64,000 nt of DNA. Source: SMWN01 sp965261165. GTDB taxonomy: Bacteria > Pseudomonadota > Gammaproteobacteria > Eutrophobiales > Eutrophobiaceae. Under the pieces are notes generated by a model that saw only the letters and a list, made by a program, of their open reading frames with translations, had not been told where the DNA came from and did no database searches. The DNA is taken from the NCBI GenBank assembly GCA_965261165.1, contig OZ253445.1, positions 1,612,001 through 1,676,000 of the forward strand, written 5' to 3'. A program made the translations under genes and the position numbers. This document shows, one piece after another, positions 44,140-53,157 of the stretch (the first letter of the stretch is position 1; each line of letters begins with the position of its first letter).

Positions 44140-44653
44140 GGCAAAGTATCAATAATTTTTACCCATATCGAGTTTTTTATGTAAGAGATCGTTTGTCGTA
44201 TTGCCACTGCGGGGTCCTTCGCCTATCCCTTGGCTCTCCTCAGAGGCTGCTCCCATCCCATGCTGCTGAGTCTTTACGATACTGTCATCGATAAAGCTCC
44301 ACTCCTCACCAGGCTCGTCTAATCAAGGGCATTGAATAATCGAAGCAATACGCCTTTCTTTGATCAAGGGTTAAGCACCTGTAAACACTACTCCATTTAC
44401 CAAACACTTCAGGGATACCCTGTGCGCATCCAGTATAATGCCCCTTCCAGCTGTATGTCTGTGTTCAGGCTTGCTATAAACGCGATCTTTTAGCATGATA
44501 GTTCGTATCCTCGACCATTGTTCATCAGTGAGCATTTGTCGGAGCATGACAATCTCGTTGGGTTGTTTTTGGCGAAACAAATCTTACGAGATTGCCTTTT
44601 CTTTATGCTTCTTTTAAATTCTTTACGCCCCTTGCAAAAGATCGACAGGCCCT
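44140..44653 (-). mobile_element. IS5-family element remnant (transposase N-terminal half)
   Basis: On the minus strand an end-like GGGCCTGTCGATCTTTTGCA (44653 leftward) is followed by MLTDEQWSRIRTIM and PEHRHT, then after frame changes GVLLRLFNALD, EEWSFIDDSIVKTQQHGMGA and ASEESQGIG. This is the start and first catalytic-Asp region of an IS5-family transposase with several stops and frameshifts. It ends where the slt upstream region begins. Confidence 0.75.
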
Positions 44654-44729
44654 AAAAAAAATAACAGAAAAATGCTAACAACATCTTTATAATTAGACAT
44701 TTCTTAGAGTTAAATAGCGCAGCGTATTT

Positions 44730-46529
44730 ATGAAAAATAATTCTATCAAAGTAAAGTCCGGATTTGCATGGTTTATCGTCATCGTGGCGGTGTTATCAGC
44801 TAGTGCCTGCACGATGGTATCGCGACAATCCCCAGATCAAACCAGAGCTGCGGAGACAACAGATATCACAGTCCAGGCTGCGCACGTACAAAAAGGTGCG
44901 CAAGGGGCAACAGAGAAATCAGCGCTGGAACGTCCCAAAATTGAATTAACTGAAGATATTCTTTTTAAATTACTAGTGGCAGAGATTGCCGGGCAGAGAA
45001 ATCAACTCAACATTTCAGTTGAATATTATCTAGATTTGGCACGAACAACCCGAGCCCCACTGCTTGTTAGTAGAGCTGCACGGATCGCTGTTTATGCACG
45101 TGATGATGCAGCAGCAAGAGAAGCCGCCCATTTATGGGCGGAAGTTGATCCTGAAAACTCAGATGCACACCAAGTACTGACTGTGATGGCGATAAGAGAG
45201 GGTAACACGGCAAAGGCACTGAAACATCTTGAGATTATTATCGATTCAGATGGACAGGAAGCAGACCTGAGTCAGAAGCTCTGGATGGTTGCTAATTTGC
45301 TTGGTCGAGAAAAAGACAGGGTCCAAGTGAAATCGTTACTGGAAGAGCTAATGGTAAATCACCAAGATGATCCGGAAATATTATTTGCTTATGCGCAAGT
45401 ATTGACCCGACTCGCTGAATTACCCAAGGCACGTAAAGTCCTTGAGCAAGTGCTAGTGTTGGCACCAAAAAATGATAATGCCGCAATGACCTATGCGGCA
45501 TTATTAAATCAACTGGGGCAGGAAGCTGAGGCACTTGCGTGGTTGGAAGATACATTAAAGGAGAACGAGAATAATTTTAATCTACGCATATTCTATGCAC
45601 GCATTTTGACAGACCTTAAACGTTTTGAAGATGCAAAACATCAATTTGAATTGCTCGTTGCGCAAGAACCAGCTAATCCTGATGTATTGTTTTCATTAGG
45701 CTTGTTATATCTGCAAGCTAGTAGTCTGAAAGACGCTGAAGATTGCTTTATCCGTCTTTCTGAAATCAAAGGACATGGTGACGATGCAAGTTATTATTTG
45801 GGAAGAATTACTGAAGAACAGAATGATCTGGAAAAGGCCGGTGATTGGTATCGAAGTGTCTCCGGCGGTAATAATTATTTTAATGCGCAAATGCGTGTGG
45901 GCATATTGTTAGGTAAGCAGGAAAAAATTGAAGAGGCGCAGGCGCATCTGCAAAAAATTTATACGCAAAATGATCAGGAAAAAAGTACATTGATACAGGC
46001 TGAAGCAGAGATGCTATCTGATGTCGAACGTTATCAGGATGCAATGAATGTCTACGATAAAGCGTTACAAGACAAATATGATACGGATCTACTTTATTCG
46101 AGAGCGATGCTTGCAGAAAAAATGGATCGCCTGGATATACTGGAGAGAGATTTTCGGGCAATTATTGAAAGGGATGCCAAAAATTCGCAAGCTTTAAATG
46201 CCCTAGGTTATACACTTGCAGATAGAACTGATCGTTATGATGAAGCCTATGAATTTATCAAACGCGCCTTGGAGATTAGTCCAAATGATTATTATGTCCT
46301 CGATAGCATGGGTTGGATTTTATATCGGCAAGGTCGATTAGATGAAGCTATCGAGTTTCTCAACAAAGCACTTGCTAAAAGGAACGATCCTGAAATTGCA
46401 GCGCATCTGGGAGAAGTCCTCTGGGTCAAGGGCGATAAGCAAGCTGCACAAGAGATATGGGATACAGCTTTGAAGGAAGCCCCCGATGATGAACGATTAC
46501 GCAACGTAATCAATCGCCTTAATCCGTGA
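44730..46529 (+). CDS. TPR-repeat lipoprotein
   Basis: 599 residues; signal peptide and lipobox-like SASAC (Cys27), then a low-complexity linker and many tetratricopeptide repeats, for example EAYEFIKRALEISPNDYYVL then MGWILYRQGRLDEAIEFLNK. In Pseudomonas and relatives a similar TPR gene precedes lolB; it probably works at the outer membrane as a scaffold, but its partner is not known. Its stop overlaps the lolB start (GTGA). Intact. Confidence 0.87.
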   Translation: MKNNSIKVKSGFAWFIVIVAVLSASACTMVSRQSPDQTRAAETTDITVQAAHVQKGAQGATEKSALERPKIELTEDILFKLLVAEIAGQRNQLNISVEYYLDLARTTRAPLLVSRAARIAVYARDDAAAREAAHLWAEVDPENSDAHQVLTVMAIREGNTAKALKHLEIIIDSDGQEADLSQKLWMVANLLGREKDRVQVKSLLEELMVNHQDDPEILFAYAQVLTRLAELPKARKVLEQVLVLAPKNDNAAMTYAALLNQLGQEAEALAWLEDTLKENENNFNLRIFYARILTDLKRFEDAKHQFELLVAQEPANPDVLFSLGLLYLQASSLKDAEDCFIRLSEIKGHGDDASYYLGRITEEQNDLEKAGDWYRSVSGGNNYFNAQMRVGILLGKQEKIEEAQAHLQKIYTQNDQEKSTLIQAEAEMLSDVERYQDAMNVYDKALQDKYDTDLLYSRAMLAEKMDRLDILERDFRAIIERDAKNSQALNALGYTLADRTDRYDEAYEFIKRALEISPNDYYVLDSMGWILYRQGRLDEAIEFLNKALAKRNDPEIAAHLGEVLWVKGDKQAAQEIWDTALKEAPDDERLRNVINRLNP

Positions 46530-47116
46530 AAAAAATCTGTCTTTTAATCTTGCTGGTATTCCTTGCCAGTTGCTCTGATATTCCTTTACGCCCTGTAAAG
46601 GGCAATGATATCGAGCGTCAGAACCAACGAACCCAGATTGAGCGTTGGGAGTTAAAAGGTCGGCTTTCTCTTAGCAGCGAAAAAGATAGCGGAACGATGA
46701 CATTTATCTGGATGCAGGATCAAGATCGTTATCTGATGCGATTTATTGCGCCACTGGGGCAGGGAGCTTATGCACTAAGAGGCGGTGAAGCCGATGGGGT
46801 ATATTTGTTAACCGCAAAAAACAAAGTATTACATGCTAATGATGCCGAGACTTTATTAAAACAATCTGTCGGCTGGCATGTTCCTGTCAGCGGTTTCAGA
46901 TACTGGGTGCGTGGCTTGCCCGAACCTGGAGTGGAGCTGCTAGATCAGAAATTTGATGATCAGGGTCGGGTGATTGAAATGCAACAAGCGGAGTGGGAGA
47001 TCAGTATCAAGCGATATATGGATGTGGAGGGTGTTGATCTGCCGGCCAAGATCTTCATGCATAATGATCACTTCAAATTAAAGTTGATCGCACAGAGTTG
47101 GGACACAACTCCATGA
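46526..47116 (+). CDS. lolB: Outer-membrane lipoprotein LolB
   Basis: Receives lipoproteins from LolA and inserts them in the outer membrane. 196 residues; signal with lipobox LASC (Cys16). The LolB fold shows WELKGRLSLSSEKDSGTMTF and SVGWHVPVSGFRYWVRGLPE. GTG start overlapping the previous stop; its own stop overlaps the ispE start (ATGA). Intact. Confidence 0.93.
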   Translation: MKKICLLILLVFLASCSDIPLRPVKGNDIERQNQRTQIERWELKGRLSLSSEKDSGTMTFIWMQDQDRYLMRFIAPLGQGAYALRGGEADGVYLLTAKNKVLHANDAETLLKQSVGWHVPVSGFRYWVRGLPEPGVELLDQKFDDQGRVIEMQQAEWEISIKRYMDVEGVDLPAKIFMHNDHFKLKLIAQSWDTTP

Positions 47117-48003
47117 CCAGTAGCCCTATGACTAATCATTCTGTGGTTAGTCGTCCTTGGCCTGCGCCTGCCAAACTCAATTTGATGCTTCACATCATGG
47201 GGCAACGGCAAGACAATTATCATTTATTACAGACTGTTTTCCAATTTATAGATTTTAGTGATTTACTGGATTTCAATATAAGGGATGATACTGTGATTTC
47301 TTGTCAATCTGACTGGCAGGGCGTTGCCGAAGCAGATGATTTGATTGTTCGCGCAGCAAAAATATTGCAGCAGGAATCGGACTGTCAGTTAGGTGCGGAT
47401 ATTAATCTGAAAAAAAAGATACCTGCCGGAGGGGGGCTGGGTGGCGGGAGTTCTGATGCAGCAACAACTCTGGTGGCCTTGAACCATCTTTGGGATATTG
47501 AACTTTCTGTTGATCAATTAGCAGACCTTGGTTTGAAACTGGGGGCTGATGTGCCTGTTTTTATACATGGACAGGCCGCATGGGCCGAAGGCGTGGGTGA
47601 GTTGTTGACCCCCATTGAAGCAGAGGAACTTTGGTATCTAGTCATCCACCCCGACTGTTTTGTTTCCACTCAAGAAGTATTTAATTCTCCCGATTTGACG
47701 CGCAATACACCTGTTAGCAGAATGTGCGACTTCCTAGAAGTTGGTGGTCATAATGATTGTGAATTTGTGGTGCGAAATTTATATCCACAAGTGGCAGATT
47801 CACTTGATTGGTTAGGCCAATTTGCAGACGCCAGAATGACTGGAACAGGAGCCTGTATTTTTGCTGGATTTGGTAAGCAGCAACAGGCAGAATCTGTTTA
47901 TGAGAAATTGCCTCAAGGTTGGGAAGGATTTGTGGCAAAAGGTTTGAATCATTCACCATTGCAAATTCGCTTGGAAGAAAAAAATTTGGCGCAGGAAAAT
48001 TAA
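47113..48003 (+). CDS. ispE: 4-diphosphocytidyl-2-C-methyl-D-erythritol kinase
   Basis: GHMP kinase of the MEP isoprenoid pathway. 296 residues from the ATG at 47113, which overlaps the lolB stop. Motifs: PAPAKLNLMLHIMGQRQDNY, ATP loop KIPAGGGLGGGSSDAATTL, and the C-terminal ARMTGTGACIFAGF. Followed by tRNA-Gln and prs. Intact. Confidence 0.95.
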   Translation: MTSSPMTNHSVVSRPWPAPAKLNLMLHIMGQRQDNYHLLQTVFQFIDFSDLLDFNIRDDTVISCQSDWQGVAEADDLIVRAAKILQQESDCQLGADINLKKKIPAGGGLGGGSSDAATTLVALNHLWDIELSVDQLADLGLKLGADVPVFIHGQAAWAEGVGELLTPIEAEELWYLVIHPDCFVSTQEVFNSPDLTRNTPVSRMCDFLEVGGHNDCEFVVRNLYPQVADSLDWLGQFADARMTGTGACIFAGFGKQQQAESVYEKLPQGWEGFVAKGLNHSPLQIRLEEKNLAQEN

Positions 48004-48066
48004 GTAGCCCAGATTATTAGAATAACAGTATCGTTCGCCAATATATTTGAGCGGTGCAATAGCTTT

Positions 48067-48142
48067 TGGGGCGTGGCCAAGCGGTTAAGGCACTGGGTTT
48101 TGATCCCAGCATTCCCAGGTTCGAATCCTGGCGCCCCAGCCA
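48067..48142 (+). tRNA. tRNA-Gln (UUG anticodon)
   Basis: 76 nt with encoded CCA. It begins TGGGGCG, the unusual U1-A72 pair typical of bacterial tRNA-Gln; anticodon loop GTTTTGATC; T arm CCAGG-TTCGAAT-CCTGG. Located between ispE and prs, as in Pseudomonas-like genomes. Confidence 0.95.
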
Positions 48143-48170
48143 TTATTTATTAACCACTACTGAGGTTGTT

Positions 48171-49124
48171 ATGTCTTTAGCAAATGTAATGATGTTTGCA
48201 GGTAATGCCTGTCCCAAGTTAGCTGTAGATATTGCCGCGCATCTGAGTTTACCTCTAGGCAAGATAAATGTTGGACGCTTTAGTGATGGTGAGGTGATGG
48301 TTGAGATTGGAGAGAATGTTCGTGGTAGGGACATTTACCTTTTACAGTCAGTTTGTGCGCCAACCAATGATAACCTGATGGAATTAATGGTTATGGCTGA
48401 TGCTATGCACCGTGCATCAGCAGCACGTATTACAACAGTGATCCCCTATATGGGTTATGCACGGCAAGATCGCAGGAGCCGATCGGCTCGTGTCCCGATC
48501 ACCGCAAAAGTTGTTGCCAATATGATTGCTTCAGCCAATGTTGATCGTGTACTCACTGTTGACCTACATGCCGATCAGATCCAGGGTTTTTTTAATATGC
48601 CTCTAGACAATGTTTATGCCTCTCCAGTATTACTTGGAGATGTCTGGAAACATAAGTACCCGAATTTGATGGTTGTGTCTCCTGATGTTGGCGGTGTGGT
48701 TCGCGCCCGTGCGTTAGCTAAGCGCCTAGATGATACCGATCTGGCAATCATCGATAAAAGACGTCCAAATCCTAACGAATCTGAAGTCATGAACATTATC
48801 GGTGATGTAGATGGTCGTGAATGTGTGATTATTGATGATTTGGTGGATACCGCGGGAACCTTGTGTAATGCAGCAGGAGCACTGAAAAAACATGGCGCTA
48901 GCAAGGTGGTTGCTTATTGCACACATCCGGTACTCTCCGGGAATGCAATTAAGAACATCGAGAATTCCGAATTAGATGAACTTGTGGTGACAGATACCAT
49001 ACCTTTAAGGGCGGAAACGGCCACCTGTGATCGAATTCGTCAACTTAGCGTCGCCACTATGCTGGCTGAGAGTGTGCGTCGCATTAGTGAAGGCGAGTCA
49101 CTGAGTAGCATGTTCATTGACTAG
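48171..49124 (+). CDS. prs: Ribose-phosphate pyrophosphokinase
   Basis: Makes PRPP for nucleotide, His and Trp synthesis. The ATG at 48171 (MSLANVMMFAGNACPKLA), with TGAGG upstream, gives 317 residues; the open frame also runs through tRNA-Gln but that part is not coding. Motifs: GRFSDGEVMVEIGENVRG, the flexible loop YARQDRRSRSARVPI, and PRPP loop CVIIDDLVDTAGTL. Intact. Confidence 0.97.
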   Translation: MSLANVMMFAGNACPKLAVDIAAHLSLPLGKINVGRFSDGEVMVEIGENVRGRDIYLLQSVCAPTNDNLMELMVMADAMHRASAARITTVIPYMGYARQDRRSRSARVPITAKVVANMIASANVDRVLTVDLHADQIQGFFNMPLDNVYASPVLLGDVWKHKYPNLMVVSPDVGGVVRARALAKRLDDTDLAIIDKRRPNPNESEVMNIIGDVDGRECVIIDDLVDTAGTLCNAAGALKKHGASKVVAYCTHPVLSGNAIKNIENSELDELVVTDTIPLRAETATCDRIRQLSVATMLAESVRRISEGESLSSMFID

Positions 49125-49133
49125 ATTCTCTGA

Positions 49134-49213
49134 GATTTTAGGAAACCGATTTTAAGAAACCTCTGGAAAATTTTCAAAAAACCGGGAAATTTTCAAAAAA
49201 CCCTAAAATCGGT
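49134..49213 (+). promoter_or_regulatory. Repeat-rich, multi-hairpin prs-rplY intergenic segment
   Basis: GATTTTAGG (49134-49142) and ACCGATTTTA (49145-49154) can each pair with the CCTAAAATCGGT block (49202-49213), so two alternative stems compete. The loop holds a direct repeat GAAAATTTTCAAAAAACC / GGAAATTTTCAAAAAACC. It lies between prs and rplY (a 315-bp gap) and may act as a leader switch or weak terminator. The remaining gap shows no gene. Confidence 0.5.
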
Positions 49214-49439
49214 AATTTTGTGTGTCTTCACCTGCTGGAGATATCCGTAGATATTGAATATCACTGATTTCTCTATATACTGCGCTGTCCGCGAATCTTA
49301 ATTATCATTCTTCGTTAGTATAGTTTGAATGGTTTTCGCGTCTGCCGCAGACAGCCTATAGGCTTCAGCGAGCATTATTGCCATACTTTGGTCGCAGAAT
49401 ATGGCCTGTCATTGATTAATAACAGGAGCAGTCACTTAC

Positions 49440-50102
49440 ATGGGAGCATTTGAAATTATTGCTGAACCTCGTGAGGACATAGGCAAAGGTGCGAGCCGCC
49501 GCCTGCGTCGCAAAGGTAAGGTTCCCGGTGTTGTTTACGGGGCAGCGAAAGATGCTGTATTGATTATGATGCAGCACAACGAGATTTCTCGTCACCTTAA
49601 GGATGAAGCTTTTTATTCACACATCCTGACATTGCAGGTGGGTAAGATGGAAGAGAAGGTTGTACTGAAGGATTTACAACGCCACCCATACAAGCCGGTG
49701 ATTCTTCATCTTGATTTACTGCGTATCGATGAAAATGAGAAATTAACCATGCGCGTACCATTGCATTTTATCAATGAAGATAAATGTATTGGCGCTAAAC
49801 AAGATGGTGGTGTGATCAGTCATGTCATGACTGATCTGGAAATTATTTGCCTGCCAAAAGATCTGCCTGAGTATATTGAAGTTGATCTGGCTGAGGTTAA
49901 TCTTGGAGAAGGAATTCATCTCACTGATCTCAAGTTACCAGAAGGTAGTGAAATCGCGACTTTATTACACGGCGGCGATGCGGCGCAAATAGTCGTAACT
50001 GTTCATACGCCTAAGGTTATCCAAGAGCCTGAAGAAGATGTTGTAGATGAAGCAGAAGCAGTAGAAGCAACCCCTGATGAAGGTGCTGATGCAGGCGAGT
50101 AA
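49440..50102 (+). CDS. rplY: 50S ribosomal protein bL25 (CTC form)
   Basis: Binds 5S rRNA. 220 residues: N-terminal 5S-binding L25 domain (GKGASRRLRRKGKVPGVVYG) and the extra C-terminal CTC domain, ending in an acidic tail (EEDVVDEAEAVEATPDEG). The long form is standard outside enterics. A good ribosome site (AGGAGC) precedes it. pth and ychF follow. Intact. Confidence 0.95.
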   Translation: MGAFEIIAEPREDIGKGASRRLRRKGKVPGVVYGAAKDAVLIMMQHNEISRHLKDEAFYSHILTLQVGKMEEKVVLKDLQRHPYKPVILHLDLLRIDENEKLTMRVPLHFINEDKCIGAKQDGGVISHVMTDLEIICLPKDLPEYIEVDLAEVNLGEGIHLTDLKLPEGSEIATLLHGGDAAQIVVTVHTPKVIQEPEEDVVDEAEAVEATPDEGADAGE

Positions 50103-50140
50103 TTCCTTTTCCCAGAATTACTTCATTTCAAGGGCACACG

Positions 50141-50740
50141 GTGCCACCAGCATTGAAATTAATTGTAGGCTTGGGTAATCCAGGTCCCGAACATTCCGAA
50201 ACTCGGCATAACGCCGGGTTCTGGTTTGTTGATTCACTGGCTGCAAAATATTCCCTTACATTCAGAGCTGAATCTAAATACAAAGCCGAGATTTGCCGAA
50301 TACAAACGGCAGATATAGATTGTTGGTTTTGTAAACCTATGACCTTTATGAATAGAAGCGGCTCTTCAGTTCAGGCGATAGCGAGTTTTTACAAAATTCC
50401 TGCTGAAGAAATTCTGGTCGCACATGATGAGCTTGATCTTGAGCCTGGAGTTGCTCGTTTGAGAAAAGCTGGGGGGCACGGTGGTCATAACGGACTGCGA
50501 GATATTATTACGCGGATGGATGGTAAATCTTTTGCACGGTTACGATTAGGCATTGGCCATCCAAGCAGCCAGGATAAAGTGACGTCTTATGTTTTGGGCA
50601 GACCATCTCAGGCCGATCGCCAGTTAATTGAAATCGCAGTAAATAAATCTGTAGATGTCATGCCTCTGGTATTCGAGGGCAATGAACAGAAGGCGATGAA
50701 CAGCTTACATCAAAAAATAATAACCGATTCGATTAAGTAG
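50141..50740 (+). CDS. pth: Peptidyl-tRNA hydrolase
   Basis: Releases peptides from dropped-off peptidyl-tRNA. 199 residues, GTG start at 50141 (MPPALKLIVGLGNPGPEHSE). Catalytic His in TRHNAGFWFVD, then KPMTFMNRSGSSVQA, AHDELDLEPG, and GGHGGHNGLRDI. Between rplY and ychF. Intact. Confidence 0.96.
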   Translation: MPPALKLIVGLGNPGPEHSETRHNAGFWFVDSLAAKYSLTFRAESKYKAEICRIQTADIDCWFCKPMTFMNRSGSSVQAIASFYKIPAEEILVAHDELDLEPGVARLRKAGGHGGHNGLRDIITRMDGKSFARLRLGIGHPSSQDKVTSYVLGRPSQADRQLIEIAVNKSVDVMPLVFEGNEQKAMNSLHQKIITDSIK

Positions 50741-50749
50741 AATAAAATT

Positions 50750-51841
50750 ATGGGTTTCAAATGTGGCATCGTTGGCCTTCCAAATGTAGGTAAATCAACC
50801 TTATTTAATGCGCTGACAGATTCTGGTATCAATGCTGAAAACTATCCTTTTTGCACTATCAATCCGAATATTGGGATCGTACCTGTCCCTGACCCCAGGC
50901 TGGAACAACTCGCCAAGATTGTTTCACCAGAGCGAGTCTTGGCAGCAACCATGGAATTTGTCGATATTGCCGGATTGGTTGAAGGTGCTTCAAAGGGCGA
51001 GGGTCTGGGTAATAAATTTCTGGCGAATATTCGTGAAACTCATGCCATAGCCCATGTAGTTCGTTGTTTTGATAATGATAATATAGTGCATATTTCGGGC
51101 AAGGTTGATCCACTGGCCGATATTGAAATTATTAACACAGAATTGTGTTTAGCGGATCAGGAAAGTCTGGATCGTGCTCTGCAGAAGGTGCTTAAGATTG
51201 CCAAAAGTGGGGACAAAGATGCACGCAGACAAAAAGAAATTTTTGAAAAAACTATTGTGCATCTGGATAAAGGCAACCCAATACGTTCAATGGCTCTGGA
51301 AAGACAGGATATTGAAGACTTGTGCTCGCTGCAATTGCTGACACAAAAACCCACACTCTATATTGCTAATGTTGAAGAGGAGAATATTAGCAGCAATCAT
51401 TGGTTAGAAAAACTCAAGGCTCTTGCCGCAGAAGAAGACGCTGAAATGATTCCTGTTTGTGCTGCAATAGAAGCCGAGATTGCAGAACTGGATGACGAAT
51501 CAAAGCTGGAATTTTTGCAGGAACTTGGACTTGAAGAACCAGGGCTGAATCGGATCATTCGAGCCGGTTATACTTTATTGAATTTGCATACCTATTTCAC
51601 TGCAGGCGTAAAAGAAGTCCGTGCTTGGACTTTACATCAAGGTGATTCTGCACCACGTGCAGCGGCTGTGATCCATACTGATTTTGAAAAAGGTTTTATC
51701 TGCACAGAAGTAATTGCTTACGATGATTTCATTGAACATCAGGGTGAGCAGGGCGCAAAAGATGCTGGCAAATGGCGCTTGGAGGGTAAAGAATATGTTG
51801 TTCAGGATGGGGATGTAATGCACTTTAGATTCAATGTTTAG
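50750..51841 (+). CDS. ychF: Ribosome-binding ATPase YchF (OLA1 family)
   Basis: 363 residues. P loop GLPNVGKSTLFNALT, switch region NYPFCTINPN, DIAGLVEGASKGEGLGNKFL, and a C-terminal TGS domain (LINLHTYFTAG-like LLNLHTYFTAGVKEVRAWTL). In place of the GTPase NKxD motif it has NVEEE, consistent with ATP preference. Last of the rplY-pth-ychF run. Intact. Confidence 0.96.
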   Translation: MGFKCGIVGLPNVGKSTLFNALTDSGINAENYPFCTINPNIGIVPVPDPRLEQLAKIVSPERVLAATMEFVDIAGLVEGASKGEGLGNKFLANIRETHAIAHVVRCFDNDNIVHISGKVDPLADIEIINTELCLADQESLDRALQKVLKIAKSGDKDARRQKEIFEKTIVHLDKGNPIRSMALERQDIEDLCSLQLLTQKPTLYIANVEEENISSNHWLEKLKALAAEEDAEMIPVCAAIEAEIAELDDESKLEFLQELGLEEPGLNRIIRAGYTLLNLHTYFTAGVKEVRAWTLHQGDSAPRAAAVIHTDFEKGFICTEVIAYDDFIEHQGEQGAKDAGKWRLEGKEYVVQDGDVMHFRFNV

Positions 51842-51894
51842 TAGGTAATTAGGTGGTATATTCAGCTGTGACTTTTAGAACGACTTGCTAGAAT

Positions 51895-52551
51895 GTGGTT
51901 ATGAATCTTTCAAACCTACGTAAGCAAATCATAGACACAGCAATCGCGTTCAATACGTCAGGCTTGAGTGTTGGAACTTCGGGCAACCTCAGCACGCGAA
52001 CATCTCAAGGTTTCCTCATCACTCCAACGGGAATTCCTTACCATCAACTCAAAGAAGCAGACATTGTGGAAATGGATTTACGGGGTAATGTTATCTGGGG
52101 CGATCTAAAACCCTCTAGCGAGTGGCATTTTCATCAAGGGATCTATCAAGCTCGGAAGGAAATCAGTGCCATTATTCATGTGCACTCTGATTACGCAACA
52201 TGCATAGCTTGTACACGACAAGATATTCCTGCATTCCATTATATGGTAGCTAAAGCTGGTGGTAATTCTATCCGTTGTGCAGAATATGCTACTTTTGGGA
52301 CTGGTGAGCTCTCACAGAATGCAGTAAAAGCACTGCATGATAGAAGCGCATGTTTACTAGCAAACCATGGCATGATTGCGCTTGGTAAAAATATTGAATC
52401 AGCTTACAAACTTGCTGAAGAAGTCGAAAATATTTCTAAACATTTTTGTATTAGCAAACAGCTTGGCAAAATTGTATTGCTAGATGATGATGAAATGAAA
52501 ATCAACCTGGAGAAAGTTAAAATCTACGGAAAACAATTTAGTTCTCAATAA
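51895..52551 (+). CDS. Class II aldolase/adducin family protein
   Basis: 218 residues of the FucA/AraD-type fold. The glycine-rich phosphate site is GLSVGTSGNLSTR; zinc ligands are in IIHVHSDYATCIA (two His) and LLANHGMIALG (third His); PSSEWHFHQGIYQ supplies the catalytic Glu region. The substrate is not determined; relatives act on fuculose-phosphate or other sugar phosphates. The first codon may be the GTG at 51895 or the ATG at 51901; neither has a strong ribosome site. Located between ychF and IS debris. Intact. Confidence 0.85.
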   Translation: MVMNLSNLRKQIIDTAIAFNTSGLSVGTSGNLSTRTSQGFLITPTGIPYHQLKEADIVEMDLRGNVIWGDLKPSSEWHFHQGIYQARKEISAIIHVHSDYATCIACTRQDIPAFHYMVAKAGGNSIRCAEYATFGTGELSQNAVKALHDRSACLLANHGMIALGKNIESAYKLAEEVENISKHFCISKQLGKIVLLDDDEMKINLEKVKIYGKQFSSQ

Positions 52552-52663
52552 TGAACCTTTCCATTTAGCTATTCCAGTTCCAAATCTTGGAGAAACGAGC
52601 GCATTTTATGCCAATATTCTAGGGATAATACGGATTTCCCAGATTATATTGAGAATAAGATGC

Positions 52664-52717
52664 GCCAAACCATCCTAAACTGAAGTCAGTTTTGCTCATT
52701 AAGACAAAAAACGACCC
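52664..52717 (+). mobile_element. IS5-type fragment
   Basis: GCCAAACCATCCTAAACTGA and GTCAGTTTTGCTCATTAAGA, then CAAAAAACGACC, match the inverted sequence at 3493-3542 (IS5-family remnant) with small differences. Only about 55 bp remains. Confidence 0.55.
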
Positions 52718-52741
52718 GTAAAACAACAGTTTTTGAGTCAA

Positions 52742-52895
52742 TGTTAGCCCAAAGCTAAAATATCCCCTTTTGATGGATCACTGCATGCTTGGTTTGAGGG
52801 GCACGCATCGCGTTGCACTTCAAAATTATCTTTATCGATGCTGCTACCGGTCAGTTACTGTCCTTGCATTTTGCGCCAGCAAAGACCACAGAGAT
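52742..52895 (+). mobile_element. ISNCY-type transposase remnant, copy 2
   Basis: Closely similar to 14862-15025. Pieces read FDGSLHAWFEGHASRCT and, in the next frame, IIFIDAATGQLLSLHFAPA, part of the catalytic core of an ISNCY-type transposase. It is followed at 52903-52928 by a piece of the GCTCTGTAGGAG repeat seen at 15507 and 18322. Confidence 0.7.
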
Positions 52896-52950
52896 ATTGT
52901 GTCGCTCTGTAGGAGTGAAATCTTTATAGCAAAACCAATTGATGAATAAT

Positions 52951-53020
52951 CTTTAAGGTCTTTAGAATGGTCTTGTTGTTCCTGTTTCGGTAGAATTAGT
53001 GTGGATTATGCAAAGGTCTC
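52951..53020 (+). repeat. 70-bp dispersed repeat, copy 2
   Basis: AAGGTCTTTAGAATGGTCTT, CCTGTTTCGGTAGAATTAGT and GGATTATGCAAAGGTCTC match 24401-24470. The terminal GAGACCTTTGCATAATCC (inverted) resembles the end at 3267-3284. The whole 600-bp gap 52552-53157 is IS debris with no gene. Confidence 0.65.
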
Positions 53021-53157
53021 GAATAGTTTTATGTTTAAACAAAGGCCGCTTTTAGTGGCTTTTGTTTTTTTTATTCATAACAAAAATTTTGATGAAGAAT
53101 TAATTTTGATGCATTATCAACAGCTGTTACCAAATGTAGATCAGGACGATCAGAAAT

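Noticed and set aside
44070..44207. slt starting at 44207
   Set aside because: The extra 46 codons run into IS5 debris; the ATG at 44069 begins a proper signal peptide.
48066..48170. prs starting at 48066
   Set aside because: That extension translates through tRNA-Gln; the ATG at 48171 has a ribosome site and the family N-terminus.
49161..49203. CRISPR-like direct repeats between prs and rplY
   Set aside because: Only two imperfect adjacent units, no spacers, no cas genes.
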